Assembly (NCBI GenBank): GCA_964017125.1
Contig: OZ024908.1
Span: forward strand, 85,356,814-85,420,813
Direction of reading: 5' to 3'
DNA: 64,000 bases
From: Flabesymbios commensalis
Taxonomy: Eukaryota; Annelida; Polychaeta; Terebellida; Flabelligeridae
The notes beneath the pieces were generated by a model. It ran no database searches and was not told where the DNA came from. It worked only from the letters and a program-made list of their open reading frames with translations. Position numbers and translations under genes: made by a program. Every line of letters begins with the position of its first letter. Position 1 is the first letter of the stretch. Below, one piece after another: positions 1 through 12,839 of the stretch.

Positions 1-2550
<2,550 letters not shown>

Positions 2551-2773
2551 TTAAACTTTACAGAGGGGGGGGGGGGGATCAACAGAATCTGACGTCTGTA
2601 AAAGTCGATCACAGCACTGAAAGAGTAAAAGTATGTATAATGATCGTACACCTATAGAATACAGTATGTATTCAAATAAATCGAAAAGAGCTAGCTAAGA
2701 CATTTATAATGATTTCAAAACCCCTTTGGCCACCATAGTTTATACAAACATAATTCAGCGCTTTAAGGGTTAA
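2551..2773 (-). mobile_element. Family A TTAA foldback MITE, copy A1
   Basis: TTAA lies at 2551 and 2770. The right end reads CAGCGCTTTAAGGGTTAA. The left part carries a degenerate GACGTC palindrome (CAGAATCTGACGTCTGT) and a 13-G run. The body shares the family A landmarks: AAAGAGCTAGCTAAGACATT and TATGTATTCAAATAAA. It is inverted relative to A4. The ends fit the piggyBac pattern (TTAA target, CCCTT/AAGGG terminus). Confidence 0.7.
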
Positions 2774-3479
2774 TAGGTCTACCCAGAGGAAATAGGCATC
2801 TTTGAAGGCAGCTTTCTGGGGGTCTTTTTTGTCCTCTGCTTCTGGTCAGTGGTGTCCTCTTTGTCTGTTACTTCCGGTCAGTCGTTTCCTCTTTGTTTGT
2901 TGATGAAGACTCCTGAAATCACATGTCCCTTCATATCAAGACAGTCTACCTCCATCTCAATGCATCAGACGCCTATCGAATGCTGGTTCAATGTATACGA
3001 AAAATACAAGACACTAAACAAATGACATATTATGCTACCAAATCCACCACACAATTTCCTTTGATGGGGATTTCCAAATGCTCTTTTTCAATACAGTTTC
3101 TTAATAATTATCCATATTTATCAATTAATATCAAATTAATGTATATTATTGTTTCACAAAACAGTCTTAAAAAGTAAGTAAACAGTTTCCTCTGTGGACA
3201 CTCCTGACGTTTCCTGACTGTACTGACTGTTTTATATACCGCCTAAGAATAAGTTTGTCTGCTGACTCTTCTGACTTTGACTTAAATGAACAGTCTGAGC
3301 AATAGGCTGATTTCTCGGCAATCACAGTAGCTTCACACGTTGATGTTGAAAGCCCATCACGGCGTCTCACGGCGTCTCAACAACAGGAAAAAAAGGCTTC
3401 TTTGAAAAAGTACATTTAGCGGGTATTCTCTACATCTTTCACGGTGACCATTGTTGTCCTTCAATACTATGGTTCAGAC
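2774..3479. other. Unique region with a short 2-copy tandem
   Basis: No gene was recognised. At about 2838-2905 a 33-bp unit (TTCCGGTCAGT...CCTCTTTGTTTGTT) occurs twice with a few differences. The rest is unique AT-rich DNA with only short, unsupported open frames. Confidence 0.45.
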
Positions 3480-3716
3480 TTACTTTTCAGCGCGTGACCG
3501 ACTTTAGACGTCAGAATCTAACGTCTATAGACGTCAGATTCTGACGTCTAAAGGCGGTCACTGCTCTGGAAAAATTACAAAAAATTATAATGGCCGTAGA
3601 CCCACAACATACGTATCCAAGTGAAGCGGAAAGAGCTAACTAAGACATTTGTGGTGATTTTAAATTAAAAAAACCCTTTGTTTAAAATAAAAAATTCTCA
3701 GCGCTTCAAGAGTTAA
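3480..3716 (-). mobile_element. Family A TTAA foldback MITE, copy A2
   Basis: It contains the diagnostic palindrome of alternating GACGTC and CAGAATCT blocks at 3508-3555, then the body landmarks GGCCGTAGACCCA and AAAGAGCTAACTAAGACATT. It ends TCAGCGCTTCAAGAGTTAA at 3716. The left TTAA has decayed, so the left edge is approximate. Confidence 0.7.
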
Positions 3717-3997
3717 CAGAATCACTCCAGATGACTCCAGATAATAGCCACTATCTTTCTACCATTGTGGCATCAAAGAACATCTTGATGGGCGAGTGGA
3801 AGACTTTCTTCTGGGTTTTGCTTGTGTTCTTGTAAAGAGCAGTGCCTTCAAGAGCACCTTGATGGATGTTGTGATATTCTGCATTATGTTTAGACATATA
3901 TATATATATCCCGAAGAAGGAAAAATATATGACATGTTTTTGAAAAACAGATTATCCAAAAGCAAAGATAGTACGTGATATAAAAATAGACGTATAG
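3717..3997. other. Unique AT-rich spacer
   Basis: Short open frames on both strands lack start context, homology or splice signals. No feature is supported. Confidence 0.4.
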
Positions 3998-4066
3998 TCT
4001 TCTTAGATATGAAAGGGTGTATCTGCCGCTTTACTAAGTGGCAGAAACACCCTTTCATATTCACGG
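3998..4066. mobile_element. Family C mini-foldback (about 69 bp), copy C1
   Basis: TTAGATATGAAAGGGTGTAT is followed by CTGCC...GGCAG and then ACCCTTTCATAT, forming a nearly continuous stem with a small loop. The same foldback recurs at 28,374 and 29,562. The best copy has CCCC/GGGG outer ends. Confidence 0.65.
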
Positions 4067-4743
4067 GGACGATGTTGCAAACTTATTTTTTTAATAGCAG
4101 TCACTGTCTGTAGTTCTAAGTGGCAGTAAATGTGATATTTAGATAATCTCTGAAAGTGACAAAATAAATATAAAATGTTTTCCAAGTATAATAATATGTC
4201 CTCCATTCTGCCTCCGGCTTTGGTATCAAAGACTGATAATCAAGCCCAGGCTAACACATGTAGTTACCATAATGACTTCTGCTCCACTTACTGGTTTCCT
4301 AGAAAAATACAATCTGAAGTGCATTAGCTAAAAGATATATATCATGTGTCACGGTAATCTCGTATTCATCTATCATCGCCCGCCCAATAATGTTAGTGAA
4401 ACAAGATCATTATGTCCTTCTGACCACAAGTTTCGGATTCCCAGGCTGCGGGCGAGCCTAAGTGTGAAAGTGAAACAAATGCCTTAGTTCGCTTGCCAAA
4501 CTATTGGTTTTCATTAATAATATCTAAGGAAATTACCAATTTTCAAAAATTGAGAATTTGATTGCGTGGTTTAATTTCTAATGTTCCCAAATTTTTAAAA
4601 AGAGTTGATTTAGAACAGAATCCAACAATGTATGTTTATGTTATCAATGATCCAAAACACGAAGCCCGTATGTTTTAATTCCAGAATGCGTGAATTTCTG
4701 TATTCAATATAAGCAACTACTCATGGATAATTTTATCGAGGTT
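4067..4743. other. Unique region
   Basis: AT-rich sequence without a recognised gene, repeat or RNA. Confidence 0.4.
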
Positions 4744-4969
4744 TTAACTTCTAGAGCGCTGAATAAAATATTTTAAATTTTTACCCACGTAAAGTTGTCC
4801 CGCTACCGCGACCCACAACTTCAAATGGGTGAAAATTACAAATATATGTATAATTTGGGACCATACATTTGTAAATGTTTGAAGATTTCGTTCACAATAA
4901 CAGTGACTAAAGCGGCTAATTAAACGGATTAAAAACGACAATAGTCGCGCTTAGCTTTATAAGGGTTAA
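4744..4969 (+). mobile_element. Family B1 TTAA foldback MITE
   Basis: TTAA is at 4744 and AAGGGTTAA ends at 4969. The interior has the family B palindrome core (ACCCACGTAAAGTTGTCCCGC / ACAACTTCAAATGGGT) and the B1 tail CGGCTAATTAAACGGATTAA followed by CGCGCTTAGC. The same tail is seen at 12.3 and 26.6 kb and, inverted, at 11.9 kb. Confidence 0.65.
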
Positions 4970-5059
4970 AACAGGTGAATACTGAATGGAAACTCAGGAA
5001 AAAGCACAGTTGCCAAGAGAATAGTTTCTTCTAGATAGTATGATTGATTTACCCAGCAA

Positions 5060-7268
5060 ACACAAAACATTTGTATATAGCAAACAGCAAACACAAAACA
5101 TTTGTATATAGCAAATAGCAAACACAAAACATTTGTATAGCAAACAGAAAACACAAAACATTTGAAGGGGTCAGAGCAAAAGCAAGGCCAAGTCAATTTT
5201 TGAGAAATTTGACTATGGGGTACTATAGGACAAAAAACAGTGTGCCATGTGTCTACCACAACATATCATGAAAATAATACATTTTGATAACAAAGCGGCC
5301 ATTTTTGTCTGTACAAAATCAATGCTAAGTTAACCATTTTTGTCCTATGTTACCCCAAAATCAAAAATCTGAAAAAAATAAAAAAAGACTTAGCCTTGGT
5401 TTTGTTCTGACCCCTTCATTTGTATAGCAAACAGCAAACACAAAACATTTGTATATATAGCAAACAGCAAACACAAAACATTTGTATATAGCAAAAAGCA
5501 AACACAAAACGTTTGTTTATAGCAAATAGCAAACACAAAACATTTGTATAAAGCAAACAGCAAACACAAAACAATTGTATATAGCAAATAGCAAACACAA
5601 AACGTTTGTTTATAGCAAATAGCAAGCACAAAACATTTGTATATATAGCAAACAGCAAACACAAAACATTTGTATATAGCAAACAGCAAACACAAAACAT
5701 TTGTACATGTATATAGCAAACAGCAAACACAAAACATTTGTATATAGCAAACAGCAAACACAAAACATTTGTATATAGCAAACAGCAAACACAAAACATT
5801 TGTATATAGCAAGCAGCAAACACAAACCATTTGAATATAGCAAACAGCAAACACAAAACATTTATGTATATAGCAAACAGCAAACACAAAACATTTGTAT
5901 AGCAAACAGCCAACATAAAACATTTATATACCAAAAAGCAAACACAAAACATTTGTATATAGCAAACATCAAACACAAAACATTTATATATAGCAAACAG
6001 CAAACACAATACATTTGTATATAGCAAACAGCAAACAGCAAACACAAAACATTTGCATATATAGAAAACAGCAAACACAAAACATTTGTATATAGCAAAC
6101 AGCTAACACAAAACATTTGTATATAGCAAACAGCAAACACAAAACATTTGTATAGCAAACAGCAAACACAAAACATTTGTATAGCAAACAGCAAACACAA
6201 AACATTTGTATATAGCAAACATCAAACACAAAACATTTGTATATAGCAAACATCAAACACAAAGCATTTGTATATAGCAAACAACAAACACAAAACACTT
6301 GTATAGCAAACATCAAACACAAAACATTTGTATATAGCAAACATCAAACACAAAACATTTGTATATAGCAAACATCAAACACAAAACATTTCTATATAGC
6401 AAACAGCAAGCACAAAACATTTGTATATAGCAAACATCAAACACAAAACATTTGTATATAGCAAACATCAAACACAAAACATTTGTATTTAGCAGACAGC
6501 AAACACAAAAAATTTGTATAGCAAACATCAAACACAAAACATTTGTATATAGCAAACATCAAACACAAAACATTTGTATAGCAAACATCAAACACAAAAC
6601 ATTTGTATATAGCAAACAGCAAACACAAAACATTTGTATATATAGCAAACAGCAAACACAAAACCTTTGTATATTGCAAACAACAAACACAAAACCTTTG
6701 TATATAGCAAACAGCAAACACAAAACATTTGTATAGCAAACAGCAAACACAAAACATTTGTACATGTATATAGCAAATAGCAAACAGCAAACACAAAACA
6801 TTTGTACATGTATATAGCAAATAGCAAACACAAAACATTTGTATATAGCAAACAGCAAACACAAAACATTTGTATATATAGCAAACAGAAACACAAAATA
6901 TTTGTATATAGCAAACAGCAAACACAAAATCATTGTATATAGCAAACAGCAAACACAAAACATTTGTATACCAAACAGCAAACACAAAACATTTGTATAG
7001 CAAACAGCAAACACAAAACATTTGTATAGCAAACAGCAAACACAAAACATTTGTATAGCAAACAGCAAACACAAAACTTTTGTATATAGTAAATAGCAAA
7101 CACAAAACATTTGTATATATAGCAAACAGCAAACACACAACATTTGTATATAGTAAATAGCAAACACAAAACATTTGTATATAGCAAACAGCAAACACAA
7201 AACATTTGTATATAGCAAACAGCAAACACAAAACATTTGTATATAGCAAACAGCAAACACAAAACATT
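5060..7268. repeat. 32-bp minisatellite, about 60 or more units
   Basis: The unit is TTTGTATATAGCAAACAGC followed by AAACACAAAACAT, 32 bp, with frequent 30-bp units lacking one TA and variants with TACATG inserts. A CATC variant dominates 6210-6600 while CAGC dominates elsewhere, showing local spread of unit types. The AAACACAAAACATTTGTATA part is the MITE's own terminal repeat. All six frames run open because of the repeat; the Cys/Phe-rich frames on the minus strand are not taken as genes. Confidence 0.95.
5165..5416. mobile_element. 252-bp TIR element nested in the minisatellite
   Basis: The ends are imperfect inverted repeats of about 30 bp (AAGGGGTCAGAGCAAAAGC / GGTTTTGTTCTGACCCCTT). 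CATTTG occurs immediately outside both ends (5159-5164 and 5417-5422), giving a 6-bp target duplication. No coding capacity, so it is a non-autonomous DNA transposon. The superfamily is not assigned. Confidence 0.75.
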
Positions 7269-7346
7269 TTGCTAATACTTGTACAATGTCGTCCCAACGT
7301 CTTCGACGTTGGTCCAACATTGTACAAATGTTTTGTGTTTGCTGGG

Positions 7347-7578
7347 TTACCATGATTATCAAGCGTTAAAACAAAAAATTGACTACAACATTTACAAAAA
7401 ATAAATAAATGTGGTTTAAAGAGCAACTATAGAGCTTACGCGTTACGTGTCTACGATGAAATGAAGTAAGGCATAGACCTGTTGGTGTATTAAACAAAAT
7501 GGGTTATATTAACGGCTGGAGAGTCGTCTCTCGTGATAGGTGGAACAGATTAGCTATGTACATTGTAATTGGCTGATT
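7347..7578. other. Unique region
   Basis: No gene or repeat recognised. Confidence 0.4.
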
Positions 7579-7624
7579 CTCAGTCTGCGTGCTATTCCAA
7601 CAGCGGAATACCACGCAGACTGAG
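7579..7624. other. Near-perfect hairpin
   Basis: CTCAGTCTGCGTG pairs with CACGCAGACTGAG, and inside them TATTCC pairs with GGAATA around a six-base loop. It is a 46-bp cruciform-capable sequence not belonging to the other foldback families in this window. Confidence 0.6.
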
Positions 7625-7659
7625 CGTGGAGCAACCTAACATTGTGAAATTAAATAAAA

Positions 7660-7800
7660 CTGACGCCACACAACCTCCAGACCAGACAGTGTCAGGTGGA
7701 ACACGTGAGAATGGCGAGATGAAAACCAGATGGCGGTGTACCCCAGACGCAGGATTCGAACTTTGAACCTTGTCGGTTTGAATCTTGTCATAGAGGCTCC
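7660..7800 (-). mobile_element. Possible tRNA-headed SINE fragment
   Basis: On the minus strand AAAGTTCGAATCCTGC matches a Pol III B box (GTTCGAATCC). It is followed by CACGTGTTCCACCTGACACT, resembling a SINE body. No clear A box or tail was found, so this is tentative. Confidence 0.3.
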
Positions 7801-7912
7801 TTACAAGATCAGATCTTTGGGAAGTTGATGGCGAACAAAAAACATTTTGCTTCTTTGAATCTTGAATAGTAAGAGTGGGGAACGAAGCTCTAACTCTGAT
7901 GTGATAAACACC

Positions 7913-8006
7913 ACCCGAGACGTTGACCCAAATGGTGGGTTAATGTTAGGCCAGCATCAATGACGTTCGGCCAACATTAACCCAACATTGGGCGAACGTC
8001 TCGGGT
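7913..8006. mobile_element. Short palindromic MITE
   Basis: ACCCGAGACGTT at 7913 pairs with AACGTCTCGGGT ending at 8006. The interior GGGTTAATGTTAGGCC / GGCCAACATTAACCC is also self-complementary, so almost the whole 94 bp folds back. The GGCCAACATT interior resembles the CCCAGCAAAC family. Confidence 0.65.
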
Positions 8007-8505
8007 TTGGTCCAATTAAAGACGACGACGTATAGTCACATTTGCCAGAAGAGACAGACCCAGAATTCGATATCTTCTATTACAAATATAATGTTATGTG
8101 ATGTTAATTTCTGCTTCTGTAAATGTAGTTGTTGACGTGTGTGCGTGTGAGCAATGGGGGGGGGGAGTGTCACAGCTCATCACACTTTCCATATATACTT
8201 AGCAAACCAAATAAAATTAATATGCTTTTGAAGAAATTGAAATATACCACCCCCATTAATTGATTATGTGTATCTGCCAGTTTTTGTAACGTTATATTAA
8301 CGGCCATGTGCAGAAACCATGTTTTTTTTACCGCCCAGGGATCGGCTGTGCATTATTTATCCTTGGTCTTCCCCCATGTTGTGGCCTATCAGAGGCTATT
8401 CTGCGTCTTGAAATCTGGTATTAAATCTCTGTATTGTTAACCTGTTTTCTGGGCCTTTAAGCCGCAGCCAGACCACCTTCCACGATAGCAATATATGCCT
8501 ATTCA
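8007..8505. other. Unique region
   Basis: Contains a GTGTGTGCGTGTG patch and a 10-G run near 8160, otherwise no feature. Confidence 0.4.
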
Positions 8506-8736
8506 TTAACCTTTTCACTACCATACATGACGGAAATTTCCGTCGTCATTCGTCAATGAACGTAACCATAAAATGACACAAATTTTCGTCAAATATATAC
8601 TACATTTATGTATTTTTCGTCATTTGAAGCTGGAAATTGCGTTAGCAATTCCAGCTTCAAATGACGAAAAATAGAACTCCTACACCAGTATATCTGGATC
8701 CTGGCATGCACCCCGGCCTGGAAGTCAAAGGGTTAA
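8506..8736. mobile_element. TTAA foldback MITE (family B variant)
   Basis: TTAACCTTTTCACTACC at 8506 and CAAAGGGTTAA ending at 8736. The palindrome is TTTTTCGTCATTTGAAGCTGG / CCAGCTTCAAATGACGAAAAA. The core differs from standard B but the TTAA + CCYTTT / AAAGGG + TTAA ends are the same. Confidence 0.7.
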
Positions 8737-9129
8737 CCCATCATTTTTGAAGAAAATAACTCAAACTGAATCTGAAAACGGACTTTCATATCCCCACCAT
8801 ATCCCTCAATATCGCAGCAATTCCATATATCCGGCATAATGCGAGCATTGTTTACCACCCTATATGATCCCAAATATGGATTTTCTTCAGTGTCGAGGTT
8901 TTTTGAGGTTAAAACAGAAAATGAGTGTAGCGGCACTAAAATATAAACATTATTTCAATTTAACAAAACAGTTCGGAATTATATCAAACAAAAATAAGAA
9001 TAATGAATTATTGTTGTGTTTCTTTTTTGTTGTCAAGTATACTTAATTGGTAGCCTATGCCTTCGGTAGACACATATAAACATGATGTCATATGGTGTTG
9101 ACTTGTGATCGTCATGATATTGTCTTCGG
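8737..9129. other. Unique AT-rich region
   Basis: Two short open frames overlap on opposite strands without supporting evidence. Confidence 0.4.
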
Positions 9130-9372
9130 AGGCAGCGCGGGGATCGACTTTAATTAAACGTGAGAATCTGACGTATGTAGACGTCTTATTCTGACATCTA
9201 AAGTCGCTCCCCGCACTGAAAGAGTAAAAATATTCAAATTGGCCGTAGACCCATTACATAGGTATTCAGATGAAGCGAAAAAAGCTAACTAAGGCATTTA
9301 TGATGATTTCAAATTGAAAAAAAACTGGTTTCCATGGTTTATGTAAGTACCTTTCAGCGTTGTAAGGGTTAT
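9130..9372 (-). mobile_element. Family A TTAA foldback MITE, copy A3
   Basis: Starts GCAGCGCGGGGATCGACTT, with a degenerate GACGTC palindrome. Body landmarks GGCCGTAGACCCAT and AAAAGCTAACTAAGGCATT follow. It ends CAGCGTTGTAAGGGTTA. Terminal TTAAs are partly decayed, so edges are approximate. Confidence 0.65.
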
Positions 9373-10029
9373 TCAACCTGCCTGTTGTCTCGTGTTGATC
9401 TGAGCTTATTGAGATGTCACGCAGTTGCTTTTGAACCTTATATCAGCCTCACCATCAGTGGTTTTTCGCCGCTTCCTTCCGCTCTGTGTATAATTAGGCG
9501 TTTTCAGAAAAGATAGACCAAGCCAATCACGCACGCGCTGTGTGAAATATCAGCCATATGATCAAGGCAATTACAAGTTGTGGGTAAATAATGGCTGAAT
9601 GTTGGGTCAGTGTCAGAGAAGAAGGTCCAGCATTGGACAAGTTTTGCACAAGAGACTATGAAGCGTGTTTTTCAGTTCAGATTTTCAGCACGCACAGTGA
9701 CTCAATCAACTAGTGGGGAAGTGGGGGGGGGGGGGGGATTACACACAAAAATACTCAAGAAAGTTTTACAACTATTTTACAATGTGATATTTAAAGAGAT
9801 GTTTTTGAAAACATTTTTGAACAATTGTATATAATATGTTCAAAATGTTTTTAAAAACGTTATTTTTAAGCATCATATTTATTAAAACCAAATATTTATT
9901 ATGATGCTTAGTTGAACATTTTCTCAATATTTACAAAATGTGTTCGTGATTATTGGGATTTAGGATCAGTCTGTAGCTATTAATTGAAATGCATAAGGTT
10001 AAGTGTATCTAATAAGTGTATCCAATACG
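9373..10029. other. Unique region with a poly-G run
   Basis: A 16-base near-continuous G run lies at about 9721-9737. A short CAATGTTGGGTCAGTG / CCAGCATTGG foldback near 9600-9640 resembles the interior of CCCAGCAAAC elements. No gene recognised. Confidence 0.4.
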
Positions 10030-10278
10030 TTAATCCTTTGACCGCCAAATTATTCAATTGGAATTTTCCCCCACTTGAAGTTGTGTCTCGCTGACGCGAT
10101 CCACAACTTCAAGTGAGTGAAAATTATTCAGATTTGACAAAATGCAGGTCAGCAAATTTCAAATCTTGCTGATTAATGTCACTTTTTTTTCTGTAACAGG
10201 TTCAAAAGCTGATATGTAATGTGCTAATAAAAAAATGTATAAAATGAATATGGACGACACCGGCGGTTAAAGGGCTAA
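10030..10278 (+). mobile_element. Family B TTAA foldback MITE
   Basis: TTAATCCTTTGACCGCC at 10,030 and GGCGGTTAAAGGGCTAA at the right. The central palindrome is CACTTGAAGTTGTG / CACAACTTCAAGTG. The body GTGCTAATAAAAAAATG and the overall 249 bp match the copies at 30,037 and, in part, 34,043. Confidence 0.8.
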
Positions 10279-10514
10279 AGGCTAAAGTGTAATATGTAGT
10301 CCCCAGACCTACTCTGCACAAAGTCATTTTTTATTCTATTTTGAATGATTTTGTAAAGATTAGAGTGCTCAACCGCCCACTTTTGCCCACTGGGATCCAT
10401 TTTCCCAAGTGCAAAAGTAGGGGGCGGATGTTATTCTTAACTAAATGACATGTTAGCATACCTGGCTGGTTTAAACGACGGTCCTGTCGATTCGATGCAC
10501 AATCACAGCAGGGC

Positions 10515-10605
10515 GGGGGCCCTAGGGTAGTGGTTAGCACCGCTGCCTTTCACGCCAGAGTTCGGGGTTCGGTTCCCGGTCTCGGCGGTTTGAAAGAAAC
10601 AAAAA
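10515..10605 (+). mobile_element. tRNA-like SINE head
   Basis: TAGGGTAGTGGTTAGCACC (A-box-like) is followed after a typical distance by GGGGTTCGGTTCCCGG (B-box-like). It resembles tRNA-derived heads with a CTGCCTTTCACGCCAGAG anticodon-arm region. The acceptor stem does not close well, so it is read as a SINE head and not a tRNA gene. It directly precedes the next SINE. Confidence 0.55.
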
Positions 10606-10644
10606 ATGTTTCTTCCCCATCCACGTGTGAAAGTCAGTATTGTG

Positions 10645-10840
10645 GGGAGCCTCCGTGACCGAGAGGTAGCGTGCTCGGCCTCAGACCGCCAGGGCTCGAA
10701 TTTCGAATCCTGTGTCAGGAGGACAGTGTCATCTCAATCATCTCACCATCCTCAGGAGGTTCTCCTGGCCCAGTTCAGCCTGTATGTGCACAAAGGTGGC
10801 CTAAAGCCCGATTCATATCATTGCATTTACAATCACAGCA
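10645..10840 (+). mobile_element. tRNA-derived SINE (family S1)
   Basis: GGGGAGCCTCCGTGACCGAGAGGTAGCG is split here for its A box (GACCGAGAGG), and CTCGAATTTCGAATCC supplies the B box. The body reads AGTGTCAT...CATCCTCAGG and GCCTGTATGTGCACA, with an ATTC-like tail. Related copies: 28,073 (+), 41,059 (+), 52,712 (-), 57,058 (-). Confidence 0.75.
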
Positions 10841-11354
10841 AACATAAAACTTTGCTCCGATGCAGGTTTAATGTACCCGGTATGTCTGGGCCCCCTAACT
10901 CATTTACTGCGCGAGGCCCAGTCACACTGACCGCCATTTTGTCTCCACAGCCAGCTGTGTAAAAACGACACTCGCGCTGCCTACCAAAAAACTCGGATGC
11001 CATGAAGTTGAGACTAATATTTCAAGTGCCTACGAAAACTGGCCTATTTTCAGCAGGCGTAAACTTTTGATCGTATTAGAACTATTAAATTTAAAAATGG
11101 AGGTCACTGTGTCAGAGCTTTGCGATGTCATCAGGGTAGGTTTAATGTTTGTTCAGATTCAATAATGGAGGGCGTTTGAAATCCGACCAGCCCCAAGAAA
11201 ATGCACGTTTTCGTTATTTTGACAATAAATGTCAGTATAAGAAACTGATAATTTAGAGGACAGCTCATCATGTGTGATATATAGGCCTACTTTGAGTGAA
11301 ATCACTTCACAGGACCTGTAATATGATCCTGAACAATGAACCCGCCTCAAATTT
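10841..11354. other. Unique region
   Basis: Short unsupported open frames only. Confidence 0.4.
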
Positions 11355-11620
11355 CATCACCAATCTGATTGAATGTTTTAGATAAACTATATAATATTTG
11401 TGTTTTTACGTTTCTTGCTATGTCTCGTTCTCATTATTTATCTCACTTAAATTACCTTACGTATTTATGAACTACACACGTATAATATTATGTATATTGT
11501 ACTACATATAATGCATCAATCGACAACCAAACCAATCCACATTTTATTCAGGGACATATATTGTGATAATAAACTAGATCATATTCCCCATCAGTGTGAC
11601 TCACCACACACCTCCATCAG
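11355..11620. repeat. Dispersed repeat F, copy 1
   Basis: The segment with TTACGTTTCTTG, CTACACACGTA, AATCGACA and TTATTCAG...GATAATAAACTAGATCA aligns colinearly with 14,140-14,395. The leading part, ATTGAATGTTTTAGATAAA, also occurs at 13,445. Function unknown. Confidence 0.5.
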
Positions 11621-11649
11621 AGGTCAGTCGCGAGACCAATCTTGTCCAT

Positions 11650-11896
11650 TTAACTCTTTAAGTGCTTCATTACTACTTAACATTTTCCTTTCATTTGAAG
11701 TTGGCATTGCTCACGCAATTGCCAACTTCAAATGAAAGGAAAATACCTCCTCACTTAAAAATTAAACCTGCTAAATTTCACAATGGGGGCTTTACTCAAG
11801 ATTTATACATGCATATTTGTTCAATTTCTGTCAAATTTTGGTTGTGGAAAAACAGTATGAATGCGCTTAAAAGCGTCGCCCGCACTCAAAGGGTTA
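11650..11896. mobile_element. TTAA foldback MITE (family B variant)
   Basis: TTAACTCTTTAAGTGC at 11,650 and GCACTCAAAGGGTTAA at 11,881-11,896. The palindrome TTTCATTTGAAGTTGGC / GCCAACTTCAAATGAAA is centred near 11,715. Its right TTAA is shared with the next element. Confidence 0.75.
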
Positions 11897-12175
11897 AGGG
11901 CTAAGCGTGAACATATTCGTTTTTAATCCGTTTTTTTTGTTTTGATAAGGAAGGGATATTACTTTGGAACTCCCATCATTACCTGGGCGAGCTGCTTTAA
12001 CTGGCTAATTCACAGTTATTGCGAAATAAATAATATGTGCTTAAACAACAAGATTTGCAAATGATTTGTTTCAAATTAGGCAAAAAATCAGTAATTTTCA
12101 TTCACTAGAAGTTTGGGGTCGCGCTAGCGAGACACAACTTCAAGTGGCTAAAAATTGAAAATTGTCGGGTAAAGG
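11893..12175 (-). mobile_element. Family B1 foldback MITE, inverted
   Basis: Begins at the TTAA that closes the previous element, then GGCTAAGCGTGAAC and TTTTTAATCCGTTT, the complement of the B1 tail at 4.9 kb. The core TCACTAGAAGTTTGGGGTCGC / ACAACTTCAAGTGGC lies at 12,101-12,147. Confidence 0.6.
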
Positions 12176-12390
12176 CTTGACCCTTATCCTTTATTTAAAT
12201 TGCGCCTCGCTTCCGCGATCCGCAACCTCAAGTTGTTGAAATTACTCATTTTTGTTTATTTTGAAACAAACAAATTAAAAGTCTTGATGTTTAAACAGTA
12301 ATTTAATTCCCAAAAGGGGCCTAACAATGATTTAATCGGCTAATAAAACGGATTAAAAAAGAAAATTGTCGTGACCAGACGGTAATTACG
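12176..12390 (+). mobile_element. Family B1 foldback MITE, decayed
   Basis: The core TTGCGCCTCGCTTCCGCGAT / CCGCAACCTCAAGTTG and the tail CGGCTAATAAAACGGATTAA match B1 in forward orientation. The ends are not preserved. Confidence 0.5.
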
Positions 12391-12717
12391 TCACCTCTTC
12401 CATTCACGTCTCATTTAATTACGTCTCTTCATTTCATTCACCCTGGTAGTTGAATTGCTGTTGTAATTCCCATCCCGAGGAAAATGCAAATTCTAGATTT
12501 TAAAAGCATATCTGATTTTATTACGCATCAAATGCTAGATTTTACTGTTGTTCCACCATTGCAGACTAGGCACCAGCATCATATATTATACAGGATTACG
12601 TTTACAGACAGGAAAGAACAGTGCGTGATAATGCTGAGAAATTGCCTTATTAATGTGAAATATCGCTACACCATGTATAATCTGGCAATTAATGCGATAT
12701 ATTCTCACGGAATTCTG
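12391..12717. other. Unique region
   Basis: A roughly 100-codon open frame from 12,484 to 12,789 runs into the next repeat and has no recognisable domain; not called a gene. Confidence 0.35.
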
Positions 12718-12786
12718 CCCAGCAAACATGTCAATCCAATGTGGGTTTATCGTCTGTTAAGCTGGCCCGGCCCAGTGTTTACTGGG
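12718..12786. mobile_element. CCCAGCAAAC-type mini-MITE
   Basis: CCCAGCAAACATG at 12,718 and GTTTACTGGG ending 12,786 form short inverted ends, and the middle GGCCCGGCC is palindromic. Confidence 0.4.
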
Positions 12787-12839
12787 TGATCAGCCAGCCG
12801 GCTGACGACAGCACACATGGATCATCCGGGTGCCTCACA

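Larger units (their letters stand above)
5052..7346. mobile_element. CCCAGCAAAC-type MITE inflated by an internal minisatellite
   Basis: The left end CCCAGCAAACACAAAACATT at 5052 and the right end AATGTTTTGTGTTTGCTGGG at 7327-7346 are perfect inverted repeats. Just inside the right end is the family interior (TCGTCCCAACGTC...GACGTTGG). The compact relative at 61,540-61,627 is only 88 bp with the same ends and interior, so the extra 2.2 kb here is the tandem array. The flanks show TTA on both sides, a possible short target duplication. Confidence 0.8.

Noticed and set aside
5390-7426. Cys/Phe-rich proteins of up to 329 residues on the minus strand
   Set aside because: A 32-bp unit without stops opens all frames. 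The peptides change frame with each indel and there is no start context or conserved protein.
10515-10590. tRNA gene
   Set aside because: A- and B-box-like blocks exist, but the acceptor stem does not pair and the anticodon arm is poor; read as a SINE head.
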